From Stenotrophomonas sp. 169 (GTDB lineage Bacteria; Pseudomonadota; Gammaproteobacteria; Xanthomonadales; Xanthomonadaceae): a stretch of DNA of 64,000 nucleotides. The notes beneath the pieces are model-generated. The model ran no database searches and had not been told where the DNA came from. It saw only the letters and a program-made list of their open reading frames with translations. Positions 49,598 through 61,169 of the stretch are shown here, in pieces. The translations under genes and the position numbers were made by a program. Position 1 is the stretch's first letter. Each line of letters begins with the position of its first letter. Location of the stretch: assembly GCF_014621775.1 (NCBI RefSeq), contig NZ_CP061204.1, positions 3,988,501 through 4,052,500 of the forward strand. The letters run 5' to 3'.

Positions 49598-51253
49598 TTA
49601 TTTGGTGATATCCACGTTCTTCGTATCGCGCAGGAACAGGCCACCGATGACGACCGTCATCAACGCGATGGCGATCGGATACCACAAGCCGTAGTAGAGG
49701 TTGCCCGTGCCGGCCACCAGCGCGAAGGAGATCGCCGGCAGGAAGCCGCCGAACCAGCCATTGCCGATGTGGTACGGCAGCGACATCGAGGTGTAGCGGA
49801 TGCGGGTGGGGAACAGTTCCACCAGGTAGGCGGCGATCGGGCCGTACACCATGGTCACGTACAGCACCAATATCCACAGCATGAAGATCGTGCCGGGGAT
49901 GTTGATGCGCGCATTGTCCGCCTTGGCCGGGTAACCGGCTTCGACCAGCGCGGCCTTCAGCTCGGTACCGAACGCATCGCCCTTGGCCTTGCCCTCGTCC
50001 TTGGCCAGGCCGGCGGACTCGTAGGAACTTACCTTCGCCGTGCCGACGTTGACCACCGCCAGCGAGCCCGCCGGTGCCGGCTGCACGTCATACGGCACAC
50101 CGGCCTTGGTCAGCGCGGCCGTTGCCACGTCGCACGAGCTGGTGAACTTGCGCAGGCCCACCGGATCGAACTGGAACGAGCAGGTGTTCGGATCGGCCAC
50201 GACCAGCGCCGGCGAGTTGGTGCGTGCTTCTTCAATGGCCGGATTGGCGAAGTGGGTCAGGCCCTTGAACACCGGGATATAGGTGATGGCGGCCAGCAGG
50301 CAGCCGGTCAGGATGATCCACTTGCGGCCGATGCGATCGGACAGCCAGCCGAAGAAGATGAAGAACGGCACGCCCAGCGCCAGCGCGGCAGCGATCAACA
50401 GGTACGAGGTGGTCGGATCGACCTTCAGCATGCTGCTGAGGAAGAACAGCGCGTAGAACTGCCCGCCGTACCACACCACGGCCTGGCCGGCGGCAGCACC
50501 CAGCAGCACCAGCAGCATCAGCTTCAGGTTGCCGTCTTTCAGGCTGTCGCGGAATGGCGTCTTGGAGCCCTTGCCTTCGGCCTTCATCTGCTGGAACAGC
50601 GGCGACTCACTCAGTTGCAGGCGGATCCACACCGAAATGCCCAGCAGGACGATCGACACCAGGAACGGGATGCGCCAGCCCCAGTCTTCGAACGCCTCGT
50701 TGCCCAGGAAATAGCGGCAGGCAAGGATGATCAGCAGCGACATGAACAGGCCCAGCGTCGCGGTGCACTGGATGAAGCTGGTGTACAGGCCGCGCTTGTC
50801 CGCCGGTGCATGCTCGGCCACGTAGGTCGCCGCGCCACCGTACTCGCCGCCCATTGCCAGGCCCTGCGCCAGACGCAGGATGATCAGGATCACCGGTGCG
50901 GCAAAGCCGATGGAGGCGTAGTTGGGCAGCACACCGACCAGGAAGGTCGAGATGCCCATGATCAGGATCGTGACCAGGAAGGTGTACTTGCGGCCGATGC
51001 GGTCACCGAGGCTGCCGAAGAAGGCCGCACCGAACGGACGCACGAAGAAGCCCGCCGCGAAGGCAAGCAGGGCGAAGATCATGCCCGTGGTTTCATTGAC
51101 ACCGCTGAAGAACTGCTTGGCGATGATGGCGGCGAGTGAGCCGTACAGGAAAAAGTCGTACCACTCGAACACCGTGCCGAGGCTCGATGCAAAGATGACT
51201 TTCTTGTGGCCGTGCGTCAGTGACACAGGCGCGGTACCAGGTGTTGTCGACAT
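49598..51253 (-). CDS. MHS-family MFS transporter (metabolite:H+ symporter)
   Basis: 551 residues with twelve membrane helices. FEWYDFFLYGSLAAIIAKQF, the loop FFGSLGDRIGRKYTFL, GGEYGGAATYVAEHAPADKR and the end PFLVSIVLLGISVW mark the MHS (ProP/KgtP) group of organic-acid or osmolyte symporters. A loop of about 110 residues (from ANPAIEEARTNSPALVV to ARINIPG) between two late helices is large for MFS but known in this subgroup. It follows the DcaP-type porin by 58 bp, so they probably form one operon for organic-acid uptake. The substrate is unknown; acetate or dicarboxylate is likely from context. Confidence 0.88.
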   Translation of the reverse strand: MSTTPGTAPVSLTHGHKKVIFASSLGTVFEWYDFFLYGSLAAIIAKQFFSGVNETTGMIFALLAFAAGFFVRPFGAAFFGSLGDRIGRKYTFLVTILIMGISTFLVGVLPNYASIGFAAPVILIILRLAQGLAMGGEYGGAATYVAEHAPADKRGLYTSFIQCTATLGLFMSLLIILACRYFLGNEAFEDWGWRIPFLVSIVLLGISVWIRLQLSESPLFQQMKAEGKGSKTPFRDSLKDGNLKLMLLVLLGAAAGQAVVWYGGQFYALFFLSSMLKVDPTTSYLLIAAALALGVPFFIFFGWLSDRIGRKWIILTGCLLAAITYIPVFKGLTHFANPAIEEARTNSPALVVADPNTCSFQFDPVGLRKFTSSCDVATAALTKAGVPYDVQPAPAGSLAVVNVGTAKVSSYESAGLAKDEGKAKGDAFGTELKAALVEAGYPAKADNARINIPGTIFMLWILVLYVTMVYGPIAAYLVELFPTRIRYTSMSLPYHIGNGWFGGFLPAISFALVAGTGNLYYGLWYPIAIALMTVVIGGLFLRDTKNVDITK

Positions 51254-51285
51254 GAGACGCTTCCCCTCCGAAGCAGGATGACTGT

Positions 51286-51307
51286 GGTGCCGGCGTCAGC
51301 CGGCACC
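51286..51307 (-). terminator. Intergenic hairpin between porin and transporter genes
   Basis: GGTGCCGGC-GTCA-GCCGGCACC, a 9-bp perfect stem without a T tract, in the 58-bp gap. It may protect or attenuate the downstream half of the transcript. Confidence 0.45.
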
Positions 51308-51311
51308 CGCG

Positions 51312-52733
51312 TTAGAAACTGTATTTGGTGGTGAACTGCACGCGGTTGATGTCGCCCTTGCGACCATCTTCGATCTCGCGCACGCCGTACATGTACTCCG
51401 CACCGATATCGACCTTGGGCATCGGCGTGTAGAACACGTTGCCGCGGATGCTCTGCACGCTCTTGGTGACCAGTGGGCCGAGCGTGCCGTCGTTGTCATA
51501 GTCGCTGCGCGCATAGATCAAGTTGGTGCGCAGCTTCGGGGTGAAGGCATGGCGCCAGCCGACATAGCCAGCCAATACGCCCGTCGTCGCCAACTCGTCG
51601 CGGGCGACGTCGTAAGCGGTATCGGCGGTGATGCCCAGGCCGATGTAACGCGAAATGCCCTCGCCCCCGGTCAGCTGGTAGTGCAGCGTATCGGTGTCGG
51701 CCATCACCCACTTGCCGCCCAGGGTCAGGCCGCCGGCGATCTTGTCCGCGTCCGCACCGGTGGTCTGGTTGTCCACCTTCAACTGGCGCACCAGGCCGGC
51801 CACGCCGAAGGTACCCCAGTCACCCTTCCAGCCGTAGCGCACGGTCAGGTCGGGCAGGCTGCCGCGATCAGAGTTGGCACTGGCGTTGGTCCACGCCCCG
51901 GTGACCGGATTGCGCACGCCGGTGAGCGTGGTCGTCTCCGGATTTTCCAGTGCCACGCTCAAGCCGCCGGTGGTATAGCGGATCTGTGCCTGGCGGACGA
52001 ACACCACACCGTCGGTCGGACCGACGAAGTCGGCGGCCTCGGGAATCGAGGCGGCATCCATGAAGTTGGTCCAGGTCTGGCCTGCGGTCCACTTGTTCCA
52101 GTACATGTACGCGTGGCGCAGGGTCACGCCGTAGGTATTGGTGGCCGTCTGGTTGCCCAGCGAATTGCCGAAGAAATCCATCTCGAAGAACGCGCCGGCC
52201 TTGTCACCGGACGCGCTGACGTTGTCGATGCCCAGGTTGAAGCGCGAGAACTTGGCGTGGGCATTGAAATCCACGTCCGAACGCTCGCCGCTGCCGCCCG
52301 CACCGGCCACCGGGGTCTGGCCCGGCAGGTACAGCGCACGGCCGGTGGCATCGTCGGCCAGTTGGCCATCACCGGTCTGGGTGGCCATGAAATCAGCCTT
52401 GATGAAGCCACCGATCTTGACCGTGGTGCCCGGTGCCGCGCCAGGGGTGATGGTAGTGACCTGGATCGGCTGTTTGCCTGCCGGCACGACCGGCTTCTGC
52501 TCGGCCTGCACCGTCCTTACCTCGGTGACGGCCTGCTGGGTCTGGCTGAGCTGGGTCTGCTGCTGTTGCTGCGATGACAGCAGCAACTGCACCTGGCGCT
52601 CGAGCTCGCCCACGCGTGCTTCCAGTGCTTTCTCTCTCGCGGTTTCCGCGAACGCCATGCCCGGTGCCGCCAGCGCAACCAGCATGCAGGCAGCCAACGG
52701 CTTGCGCAGCGTCTTCAACGTACGGTGATTCAT
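51312..52733 (-). CDS. DcaP-family outer-membrane porin
   Basis: 473 residues. Signal peptide MNHRTLKTLRKPLAACMLVA...MAFA, then a coiled-coil Gln-rich segment (LEARVGELERQVQLLLSSQQ, then repeated Gln), then a long beta-barrel with repeated aromatic strands, ending in INRVQFTTKYSF (a terminal Phe, for outer-membrane insertion). This is the DcaP trimeric porin family, where the N-terminal coil forms the trimer. It should let dicarboxylates or similar acids through. It diverges from acs, with 282 bp between. Confidence 0.88.
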   Translation of the reverse strand: MNHRTLKTLRKPLAACMLVALAAPGMAFAETAREKALEARVGELERQVQLLLSSQQQQQTQLSQTQQAVTEVRTVQAEQKPVVPAGKQPIQVTTITPGAAPGTTVKIGGFIKADFMATQTGDGQLADDATGRALYLPGQTPVAGAGGSGERSDVDFNAHAKFSRFNLGIDNVSASGDKAGAFFEMDFFGNSLGNQTATNTYGVTLRHAYMYWNKWTAGQTWTNFMDAASIPEAADFVGPTDGVVFVRQAQIRYTTGGLSVALENPETTTLTGVRNPVTGAWTNASANSDRGSLPDLTVRYGWKGDWGTFGVAGLVRQLKVDNQTTGADADKIAGGLTLGGKWVMADTDTLHYQLTGGEGISRYIGLGITADTAYDVARDELATTGVLAGYVGWRHAFTPKLRTNLIYARSDYDNDGTLGPLVTKSVQSIRGNVFYTPMPKVDIGAEYMYGVREIEDGRKGDINRVQFTTKYSF

Positions 52734-53015
52734 GTTGCCCTCTCTCCCAAGTGGCAAATCGAAAGACGCGCGTGGGGCACGGTCGAAGCCGAGGGTGCGT
52801 CCGCTTGACGCACCGCCGCTATTGGCCATTAGTCGTACCTGCCCGATGACGGCCGTCCCCGGAGCAGCCCAGTGCACCCTTGCCGGCCTGCAGGTTTCGA
52901 CCATGGTCTAAGGGGTACGGTGTCGCGGCTGGGGATGGATGGGGCAAACTGGGTGTCAACGGTTGCCGCGCATGCTGCAACTGCACATAAAAGTCCACGT
53001 GCAAGTGAGGGTGCC
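52734..53015. promoter_or_regulatory. Divergent regulatory region between the porin gene and acs
   Basis: This 282-bp gap must hold promoters for both the porin-transporter pair (minus) and acs (plus). GTGAGG (53005) is the acs ribosome site. No sigma-54 -24/-12 pair or confident palindrome stood out. If CrbR controls both units, its binding sites would lie here. Confidence 0.5.
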
Positions 53016-54959
<1,944 letters not shown>

Positions 54960-55042
54960 CGGCCAGCGGGGGGCAGCTCGGTTTCGCTGCACGACACGGA
55001 TCTGCCTCCTTCCGCCCTCCTGATTTTCCCTAAGCTGACGCC

Positions 55043-55708
55043 ATGACCACCCTTTTGATTGCCGATGACCATCCGCTGTTCCGCGAAGCACTGCGCGGCG
55101 CCGTGCAGCGTGTCATTCCCGGCGTACAACTGTTCGAGGCCGACAGCGTGGAAGCCCTGTATGCCTTGGCCGACCAGCACAACGATGCCGACCTGGTCCT
55201 GATGGACCTCAACATGCCCGGCGCGCAGGGTTTCAACGCGCTGGTGCATATGCGGTCACTGCACCCGCACCTGCCCGTGGTGGTGGTGTCGGCACGAGAG
55301 GAACCCACCGTGATGCGGCGCGCACTGGACCACGGCGCATTCGGTTTCATTCCCAAATCCGCAGATTCGGACACCATCGGCCATGCGCTGGGGATGATCC
55401 TGGACGGCGAAACCTGGGCGCCGCCGGAAGCGCATAACGTGCCGCCCACCGGACGCGAAGAGCGCGAAGTCGGCCAGCGCCTGCGCGAGCTGACCCCTCA
55501 GCAGTTCCGCGTGCTGCAGATGTTGGGAGCCGGACGGCTGAACAAGCAGATCGCCTATGACCTCACGGTCTCTGAAGCCACGATCAAGGCGCATGTCACC
55601 GCCATCCTGCGCAAGCTGGGCGTCACCAACCGGACCCAGGCGGTGTTGATGGCAGGCAAGCTGGCCATCGATGACCAGCAGATCGTGTTGCCGCCGGAAG
55701 AAGAGTGA
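55043..55708 (+). CDS. crbR: LuxR/NarL-type response regulator, CrbR-like
   Basis: 221 residues. A receiver domain has acidic D8/D9 (IADDHPLF), phospho-acceptor D55 ([10 protein letters not shown]) and the Lys in FIPKSADSD. The C-terminal GerE domain has [20 protein letters not shown] and [19 protein letters not shown]. Homologues next to acs with a transporter-kinase partner form the CrbS/CrbR system (acetate switch) that turns on acs. Here the kinase is at 57604, three genes away. Assignment to CrbR is by this context. Confidence 0.88.
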   Translation: MTTLLIADDHPLFREALRGAVQRVIPGVQLFEADSVEALYALADQHNDADLVLMDLNMPGAQGFNALVHMRSLHPHLPVVVVSAREEPTVMRRALDHGAFGFIPKSADSDTIGHALGMILDGETWAPPEAHNVPPTGREEREVGQRLRELTPQQFRVLQMLGAGRLNKQIAYDLTVSEATIKAHVTAILRKLGVTNRTQAVLMAGKLAIDDQQIVLPPEEE

Positions 55709-55733
55709 GCGGTTGAGGAGCGGCCGCTGCGCT

Positions 55734-55756
55734 CGCCGAGCGTGGCTCGGCGCTAC
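55734..55756 (-). repeat. Single GTAG hairpin (SMAG-like)
   Basis: CGCCGAGCGTGGCTCGGCGC then TAC, 26 bp after the regulator stop codon; minus-oriented copy of the CGCCGAGC type. Confidence 0.85.
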
Positions 55757-55865
55757 CGTGATGCCGCGTCCCGCTGCGCAATATAGCCGCAGCTATGAAA
55801 CCCAGCTTTACCTGCGCAATCACCCACTGACGCCTACTGCTGCAGCACCAGTGCTAAGCTTCGCG

Positions 55866-55980
55866 TCCCCTTGGGGAGTAGCCGGTTTCCTGCTGCAGGA
55901 AACGCCCGTATCAACATGCTCGGCCAGTGCGCCGTGGTGCGGGCAACCATCATGGTTGGCGAGACCAGCGGTCCGCGTGC
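55866..55980 (+). ncRNA. yybP-ykoY (manganese) riboswitch
   Basis: The leader of mntP has the conserved parts of this class: TTGGGGAGTAGCCGG, a variable hairpin (TTTCCTGCTGCAGGAAA), CGCCCGTATCAACATGCTCG, CCGTGGTGCGGGCAACC and GGTTGGCGAGACCAG. These form the two-loop Mn2+ site of yybP-ykoY elements. Binding of Mn2+ turns on the exporter. The ends are approximate. Confidence 0.9.
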
Positions 55981-55984
55981 GCAA

Positions 55985-56037
55985 CGACAGGTTGGGCGCG
56001 AGCGCGGGCCGTGCGTCCGTCTTCGCCCGACCTGTCG
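55985..56037 (+). promoter_or_regulatory. Expression-platform hairpin of the mntP riboswitch
   Basis: CGACAGGTTGGGCG pairs with CGCCCGACCTGTCG (14 bp, one G-T) directly between the riboswitch core and the ATG at 56046. Its 3' arm lies at -22 to -9, where a ribosome site would be expected, so it probably masks translation when Mn2+ is absent. No free Shine-Dalgarno is visible. Confidence 0.65.
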
Positions 56038-56045
56038 TGAACCTC

Positions 56046-56621
56046 ATGTCCCCTCTTTCGATCCTCCTGATCGGCTTCGCCATGTCCACCGATGCCTTCG
56101 CCGCCGCCATCGGCAAGGGCGCCGCCATGCGCAAACCGGTGTTCCGCGATGCACTGCGTGCGGGCCTGATCTTTGGCGTCATCGAAGCCATCACCCCGGT
56201 GATCGGCTGGCTGATCGGCCGCGTCGCGCTGGAATACGTGGAGGCCTATGACCACTGGATCGCGTTCGGCCTGCTGTCTGCGCTCGGTCTGCACATGGTC
56301 GTGGCCGGCCTGCGGCCCGAAGACGAGTCCGAAGACGAAGATCCCTCGCGCCACCAAGGATTCTGGCATCTGGCCGTGACCGGTTTTGCCACCAGCATCG
56401 ACGCGATGGCGGTCGGCATCGGGCTTGCCTTCATGGATGTGCATATCGGTGTCATGGCACTGGTCATCGGCCTGTGCACGCTGACCATGGTCACCGCAGG
56501 CATCATGCTCGGCCGGGTGCTGGGCAGCCTGATCGGCAAGCGTGCGGAGATCATTGGTGGCGTGATCCTGATGATCATCGGCAGCACGATTCTGTACGAG
56601 CACCTGAGCGGGGCGGCATGA
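56046..56621 (+). CDS. mntP: Manganese efflux pump MntP
   Basis: 191 residues, six membrane helices. It matches the MntP/YebN family with its two-fold repeat: [20 protein letters not shown] in the first half and [20 protein letters not shown] in the second, both with membrane Asp residues (D in STDAFA and SIDAMA). An acidic loop ([10 protein letters not shown]) lies between. It exports Mn2+. The ATG at 56046 is the start of the conserved sequence; the riboswitch and hairpin sit directly upstream. Confidence 0.95.
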   Translation: MSPLSILLIGFAMSTDAFAAAIGKGAAMRKPVFRDALRAGLIFGVIEAITPVIGWLIGRVALEYVEAYDHWIAFGLLSALGLHMVVAGLRPEDESEDEDPSRHQGFWHLAVTGFATSIDAMAVGIGLAFMDVHIGVMALVIGLCTLTMVTAGIMLGRVLGSLIGKRAEIIGGVILMIIGSTILYEHLSGAA

Positions 56622-56645
56622 CGCGGCACTCGGTACGGCGTCGCC

Positions 56646-57509
56646 TCACTCCCACCATCGCCCGGGTCGGTCACGGTTGGTGCAGCGCCGGCGGACGGTG
56701 ACCGGCGGCTCGGTCGAGGGCTGGTAGCAGTCGGCCAGGGTCCGGTGGTGCGGGGTGTCAGCTGCCTCAACGCCCTCTGATCCGGCCGCGTGCGGGTCCA
56801 GGTCGACCGGCACGGCCGCGCCTGCTCTACGCAGCGGGCCGCTGATGTACGTACAGCGGTGCTCATTGAACAATGGCTCCGGCGAGACATGCCGCCTGAG
56901 GACGTCCTCCATCACGTCACGTGAGATACAGTCGACCGCCGCAATGTAGTACCGGCCGCGCTCCGGCTGCAGGAACAGCAGCGGGCCATGTCCGATGCAC
57001 TCGGCACGGCAGAAGTCGGCGATGCGTTCAAGCGCCTCGTCATCACAGTGCAGGACGCGCTCGGCGCAGTAGGCGCTGAAGTGAGCCGTCATCTGCGCTG
57101 CCAGGACTTCGATGCACGTATAGACATGCCGCAACCGCTTGTCGTCGGAGGCGGTGATGCGTTCGCGCTGCAACCATGCGCGCATCTTCGGGTAGCGGTT
57201 CAGCGTTTGCCACTGATGCTGCTGGCTGGCCTCGATGGTCGCCTGGTCCAGTGAGAACTGATGGGATATCGCGCCCATCGCCGCCCCCACCACGGCATCG
57301 CCCACCAGCCGGGCGCTGCCGTGGCACATCCATGACATGCCAGCACCCAGCGCACCCCCGACGGTGGCCGCCAGCACCGGCGCTGCAGGCGATTGGACCG
57401 GCAGGTTGAGCACCACGTGCAGTGCGCTCCCCAGCGCGCAACCGGCGTCGCGGACGCGCCCCAGCGCGACAGACGGGACAGCGTGGGAAACAGGAGGAAC
57501 AGTCAGCAT
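56646..57509 (-). CDS. Protein of unknown function with a Gly/Ala-rich hydrophobic segment
   Basis: 287 residues, ATG at 57509. The N-terminal third (VVLNLPVQ, AAPVLAATVGGALGAGMSWM then AVVGAAMGAI) is a Gly/Ala-rich hydrophobic stretch like a membrane-inserting or glycine-zipper segment. The rest is mixed, with several Cys (YTCIEVLAAQMTAHFSAYCA, DFCRAECIGHG) and a Pro/Arg-rich disordered end. A GAGG lies before the ATG. It reads against mntP and lies 94 bp upstream of the CrbS-like gene's 3' end. The family is not recognised; an effector-like role is only a guess. Confidence 0.6.
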   Translation of the reverse strand: MLTVPPVSHAVPSVALGRVRDAGCALGSALHVVLNLPVQSPAAPVLAATVGGALGAGMSWMCHGSARLVGDAVVGAAMGAISHQFSLDQATIEASQQHQWQTLNRYPKMRAWLQRERITASDDKRLRHVYTCIEVLAAQMTAHFSAYCAERVLHCDDEALERIADFCRAECIGHGPLLFLQPERGRYYIAAVDCISRDVMEDVLRRHVSPEPLFNEHRCTYISGPLRRAGAAVPVDLDPHAAGSEGVEAADTPHHRTLADCYQPSTEPPVTVRRRCTNRDRPGRWWE

Positions 57510-57603
57510 GAAGCATCACCTGCGGGGAGGGGATGCTCTGGATACCGTGCCGGCACAGCGCCCGCCACCAGCCAGCGCGCATCGCGTCGAACGGCAGGGG
57601 ACG

Positions 57604-60600
57604 TCAGTCGCGCGGCGTCGCGTAGGCGGCCAGGAAGGCGCGCAGCGACGCAGGTTTGATCGGCTTGGTCAGCAGGCGATAACCCCGATCACGCGCCATC
57701 CGCTTCAGCTCATCGCGTCCATCGGCCGTCAGCAGCGCACCAGGCAGGTCACTGCCGGCGGCCTCGCGCAGTGCCACCAGCGTATCCAGCCCGTCCAGGC
57801 GATCGTGCAGGTGGTAATCCACCAGCATCACGTCCGGACGCTCGGCCACCTTCTGCAGCGCCTGGTCCACCGTGCTCGCCGTGATCACCTGCACCTGCCA
57901 TCGTCCCAGCAGCGCGCGCATGCCGTCGAGGATCTCTTCGTCGTTGTCCACGCACAGCACGCGCATGCCCGCCAGCGAGTCGGCGCGCACGGCCGGGATC
58001 GCTGCAGCCGCGGCGTCCAGCTCGCCCATCCCGTGCGTTGCGGCCACACGGGGCAGGGTGATGGAGAACATCGAGCCGCTGCCCACGCGGCTGCGCGCAT
58101 TCAAGCGATGGTCCAGCAGGCGGGAGATGCGCTGGCAGATCGACAGCCCCAGCCCAAGCCCCTGTTCACCCCAATCGAATGGCTGCTGGTAGCGATGGAA
58201 CTCATCGAAGATCTGCTGCATGTGATGTTCAGGGATGCCCGGGCCTGTATCCCACACCTGCAGCTCGATCTCGTCGCCGCGGTGGCGCACCGCCAACACG
58301 ATCCTGCCCTTGCGGGTGTAGCGCAGCGCGTTGGCGAGGAAATTCTGCATGACCCGGCGCAGCAGGCGACGATCACTGCGCACCCAGGCCGGCCGCGCGA
58401 ACAGGTCCAGGCGCAGGCCCCTCCCTGCAGCGACGGGAGAATACTGGGCAGCCAACTCACGCATCAAGGCACTGGCGTCGAAGTGGCTGATCACCGGATG
58501 CAGTCCACCGGCATCCAGCCGCGACACATCCAGCAGCCCGTCCAGCAGTTCCTCCGCCGCGCGCAGCGATGCATCCACGCGCTCGGCCAGATGACGCTGT
58601 TCTTCGTTGTTGTGGTGGCTCTCGCGCAGCGCCGACGCAAACAGCCGGGCAGCATTCAGCGGCTGCAACACGTCGTGGCTGATCGCTGCCAGGAAGCGCG
58701 TCTTCGACTGCTGCGCTGCTTCTGCGGCGTTTGATCGCTCCGCGACACGCTGCTCCAGCGTCTCGTTGGCCTCCAACAGCGCTTTTTCCGCGTGCTTGTA
58801 ATCGGTGATGTCGTTGTAGCTGGTGACATAGCCGCCGCCGGGCAACGCCTGGCCCCGCATCTCGATCACCTTGCCGTCGCTGCGGGTGCGTTCGAACACG
58901 TGCGGTGAACCGGCCCGCATGTAGCGGATGCGGCGACTGATCTGCTGCTCGATGTCCCCCTCGCCCAGCTCTCCACGTTCGGCGTTGTACCGGATCAGGT
59001 CAGCGACCGGGCGACCCACATACAGCATGCCATCGGGGTAGCCGAACATATCCTGGTAACGCCGGTTCCACGCGGTCAGGCGCATGTCCGGGTCGACCAC
59101 GCTGACCCCGGCGCTGATGTTCTCCAGCGTGGTGGACAGGATCTCCCGATTGAAGCGGAGCTCCTGGCCGGCTTCATCCAACACCGCCACGACTTCGCCC
59201 AGGTCCATGCCGGAGCCACGCAGCAGGCTGGTCAGCAACAGGCGTGCGGAGGCCGCGCCGATGGAGGCGGCCAGCAGGCGTTCGGTGAACTGCACCCACG
59301 GCCGATCGGCAGGCACCTGGGTCTGCAGCTCGCGGCCCAGCGACTGCGCCTGCTCGAAGAAGGATCGCCGCGCATGGCGCTCGCCCACCACGCGCGATGC
59401 CAGCGCCAGCAGATCGCCCACATGTACGTGACCCGGCCATCCACTGGCCACCGAGGGGCGCTGCGCGTACGGATCCAGGAAGGGCGCCGCACGCAGGCGC
59501 TCATCCACGCTCGGCCGCCAACGCGCCGATACCAGCATCATCGTGCCCGCGTTGACCAGTAGCGACCAGAAGGTGCCGTGAGTCAGGGGATCCCACCCGT
59601 TCATGCCGAACAACTGCTGCGGACGCAGCCACGCCACCCCGAAAGGACCTTCCGCCAGCCAGCCGGTATCCAGCCATCCCGCTTGGGTCAGTGCAGGCAG
59701 CAGCAGGGTGTAGACCCATGTGGCGAAGCCAAGCACGATGCCGGTCTCGACGCCGCGGCGGCTGGCGCCGCGCCAGTACAAGCCACCGATCAGCCCCGGC
59801 GCGAACTGGGCGACAGCGGCGAACGCCATCAGACCGTAGGAGGCCAGGGAATTGTCGTTACCGCTGCTGCGGTAGTAGCTGTACGCGATCAGTGCCAGCA
59901 GCAGGATGGCGAGGCGGCGTATCCACAGGACGCGCGAGGCGACGTCGGCCGCTTCACCGGTATCGCCACTGCGCCGCAGTAGTACCGGCATCACCAGATC
60001 GTTGCTGATCATCGTCGCCAGCGCGATCGAGGACACGATGACCATGCCGGTGGCCGCCGAAAAGCCGCCGATGTACGCGATCAACGCCAGGACGTTGCGC
60101 CCTTCGTGCAGCGGTAGTGCCAGCACCATCGCATCGTCGGCTACCGAGCCGCCGGTGCCGAACAGGGTCACGCCCGCAGTAGCGATGGGAATCACCATGG
60201 CCGAGATCACCACCAGGTAGCCACCGAACATCCAGCGCGCGCGACGCACGTCGCGTACATCGCCGCACTCCACCACGGCCACGTGGAACTGGCGTGGCAG
60301 GCAGACGATGGCCAGGAAACTGAGCAGGGTCTGCGAGATGAAGCCAACCGGCGGCAGCGAGGTGAACAGGGTGTGCGCCGACTCGACCACCGCATTGGTG
60401 CGTTCGCTCAGCCATACATAGGCGAAGATGCCGAGCGCCACCATCGCCAGCAGCTTGATCACCGATTCCAGCGCGATGGCCAGCATCATGCCGTGGTGAT
60501 GTTCGGTGGCGTCCACCTGGCGCGTGCCGAATAGGGTGGCGAACAGGGCCATCAACAGGGCCACGTAAAGCGCGGGATCACTGAAGTAGCCCGTCGGCCC

Positions 60601-61047
60601 GCTGTCGCCGGTGAGCACCTGCAGGCTCATCGCCACGGCTTTGTACTGCAGTGCCAGGTAAGGGACCACGCCGATCAGCGCGATGATCGCGACCAAGGCG
60701 GCCAGACGGCGCGAGCGACCGAACCGCGACGAGATGAAGTCGGCGATGGAGACGACGTTCTGGCTGCGCGCCACCAGCGCCAGGCGCTCGATGATGCGCC
60801 AGCCGAACAGCATCATCAGCAACGGACCGATGTAGATCGACAGATAGCCAACGCCACTTCGGACGGCTGTCCCCACCGCGCCATAGAAGGTCCACGACGA
60901 GCAGTACACCGCCAGCGCCAGGCTGTACACCACCGGCCGCAGCCACGGGCGGTCCGGGTACAGCGGGCGTCGGTCACCCCACCACGCCACGCCGAACAGC
61001 AGCGCAGCATAGGCAACCGAGACCAGCAGCAGGATCCAGCTCGACAC
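57604..61047 (-). CDS. crbS: Sodium/solute symporter-histidine kinase hybrid, CrbS-like
   Basis: 1147 residues. Residues 1-510 are a sodium:solute-symporter domain with about 12 membrane helices (YSLALAVYCSSWTFYGAVGT, GVVPYLALQYKAVAMSLQVL). A linker and PAS domain follow (about 636-755), then HisKA with H791 (FLAAISHDVLQPLNAARL), HATPase (N902/N906; VWDTGPGIPEHHMQQIFDEF; GLGLGLS) and a C-terminal receiver (D1077 in VMLVDYHLHD). This is the CrbS layout, sensing acetate or a related flux and driving CrbR. It starts with GTG at 61047. The gene sits two genes away from its probable partner. Confidence 0.92.
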   Translation of the reverse strand: MSSWILLLVSVAYAALLFGVAWWGDRRPLYPDRPWLRPVVYSLALAVYCSSWTFYGAVGTAVRSGVGYLSIYIGPLLMMLFGWRIIERLALVARSQNVVSIADFISSRFGRSRRLAALVAIIALIGVVPYLALQYKAVAMSLQVLTGDSGPTGYFSDPALYVALLMALFATLFGTRQVDATEHHHGMMLAIALESVIKLLAMVALGIFAYVWLSERTNAVVESAHTLFTSLPPVGFISQTLLSFLAIVCLPRQFHVAVVECGDVRDVRRARWMFGGYLVVISAMVIPIATAGVTLFGTGGSVADDAMVLALPLHEGRNVLALIAYIGGFSAATGMVIVSSIALATMISNDLVMPVLLRRSGDTGEAADVASRVLWIRRLAILLLALIAYSYYRSSGNDNSLASYGLMAFAAVAQFAPGLIGGLYWRGASRRGVETGIVLGFATWVYTLLLPALTQAGWLDTGWLAEGPFGVAWLRPQQLFGMNGWDPLTHGTFWSLLVNAGTMMLVSARWRPSVDERLRAAPFLDPYAQRPSVASGWPGHVHVGDLLALASRVVGERHARRSFFEQAQSLGRELQTQVPADRPWVQFTERLLAASIGAASARLLLTSLLRGSGMDLGEVVAVLDEAGQELRFNREILSTTLENISAGVSVVDPDMRLTAWNRRYQDMFGYPDGMLYVGRPVADLIRYNAERGELGEGDIEQQISRRIRYMRAGSPHVFERTRSDGKVIEMRGQALPGGGYVTSYNDITDYKHAEKALLEANETLEQRVAERSNAAEAAQQSKTRFLAAISHDVLQPLNAARLFASALRESHHNNEEQRHLAERVDASLRAAEELLDGLLDVSRLDAGGLHPVISHFDASALMRELAAQYSPVAAGRGLRLDLFARPAWVRSDRRLLRRVMQNFLANALRYTRKGRIVLAVRHRGDEIELQVWDTGPGIPEHHMQQIFDEFHRYQQPFDWGEQGLGLGLSICQRISRLLDHRLNARSRVGSGSMFSITLPRVAATHGMGELDAAAAAIPAVRADSLAGMRVLCVDNDEEILDGMRALLGRWQVQVITASTVDQALQKVAERPDVMLVDYHLHDRLDGLDTLVALREAAGSDLPGALLTADGRDELKRMARDRGYRLLTKPIKPASLRAFLAAYATPRD

Positions 61048-61169
61048 CAGGGGCTCGTCGTCCAGCGGAGAAGTGCCGCCCAGTGTAGAGCGTTACGCGG
61101 CCATCGTCCGATGGACAGCGGCGCGCTCGAGGATGGCCGTGGTGCAGGGCATCACGGCCATTCATCCGC

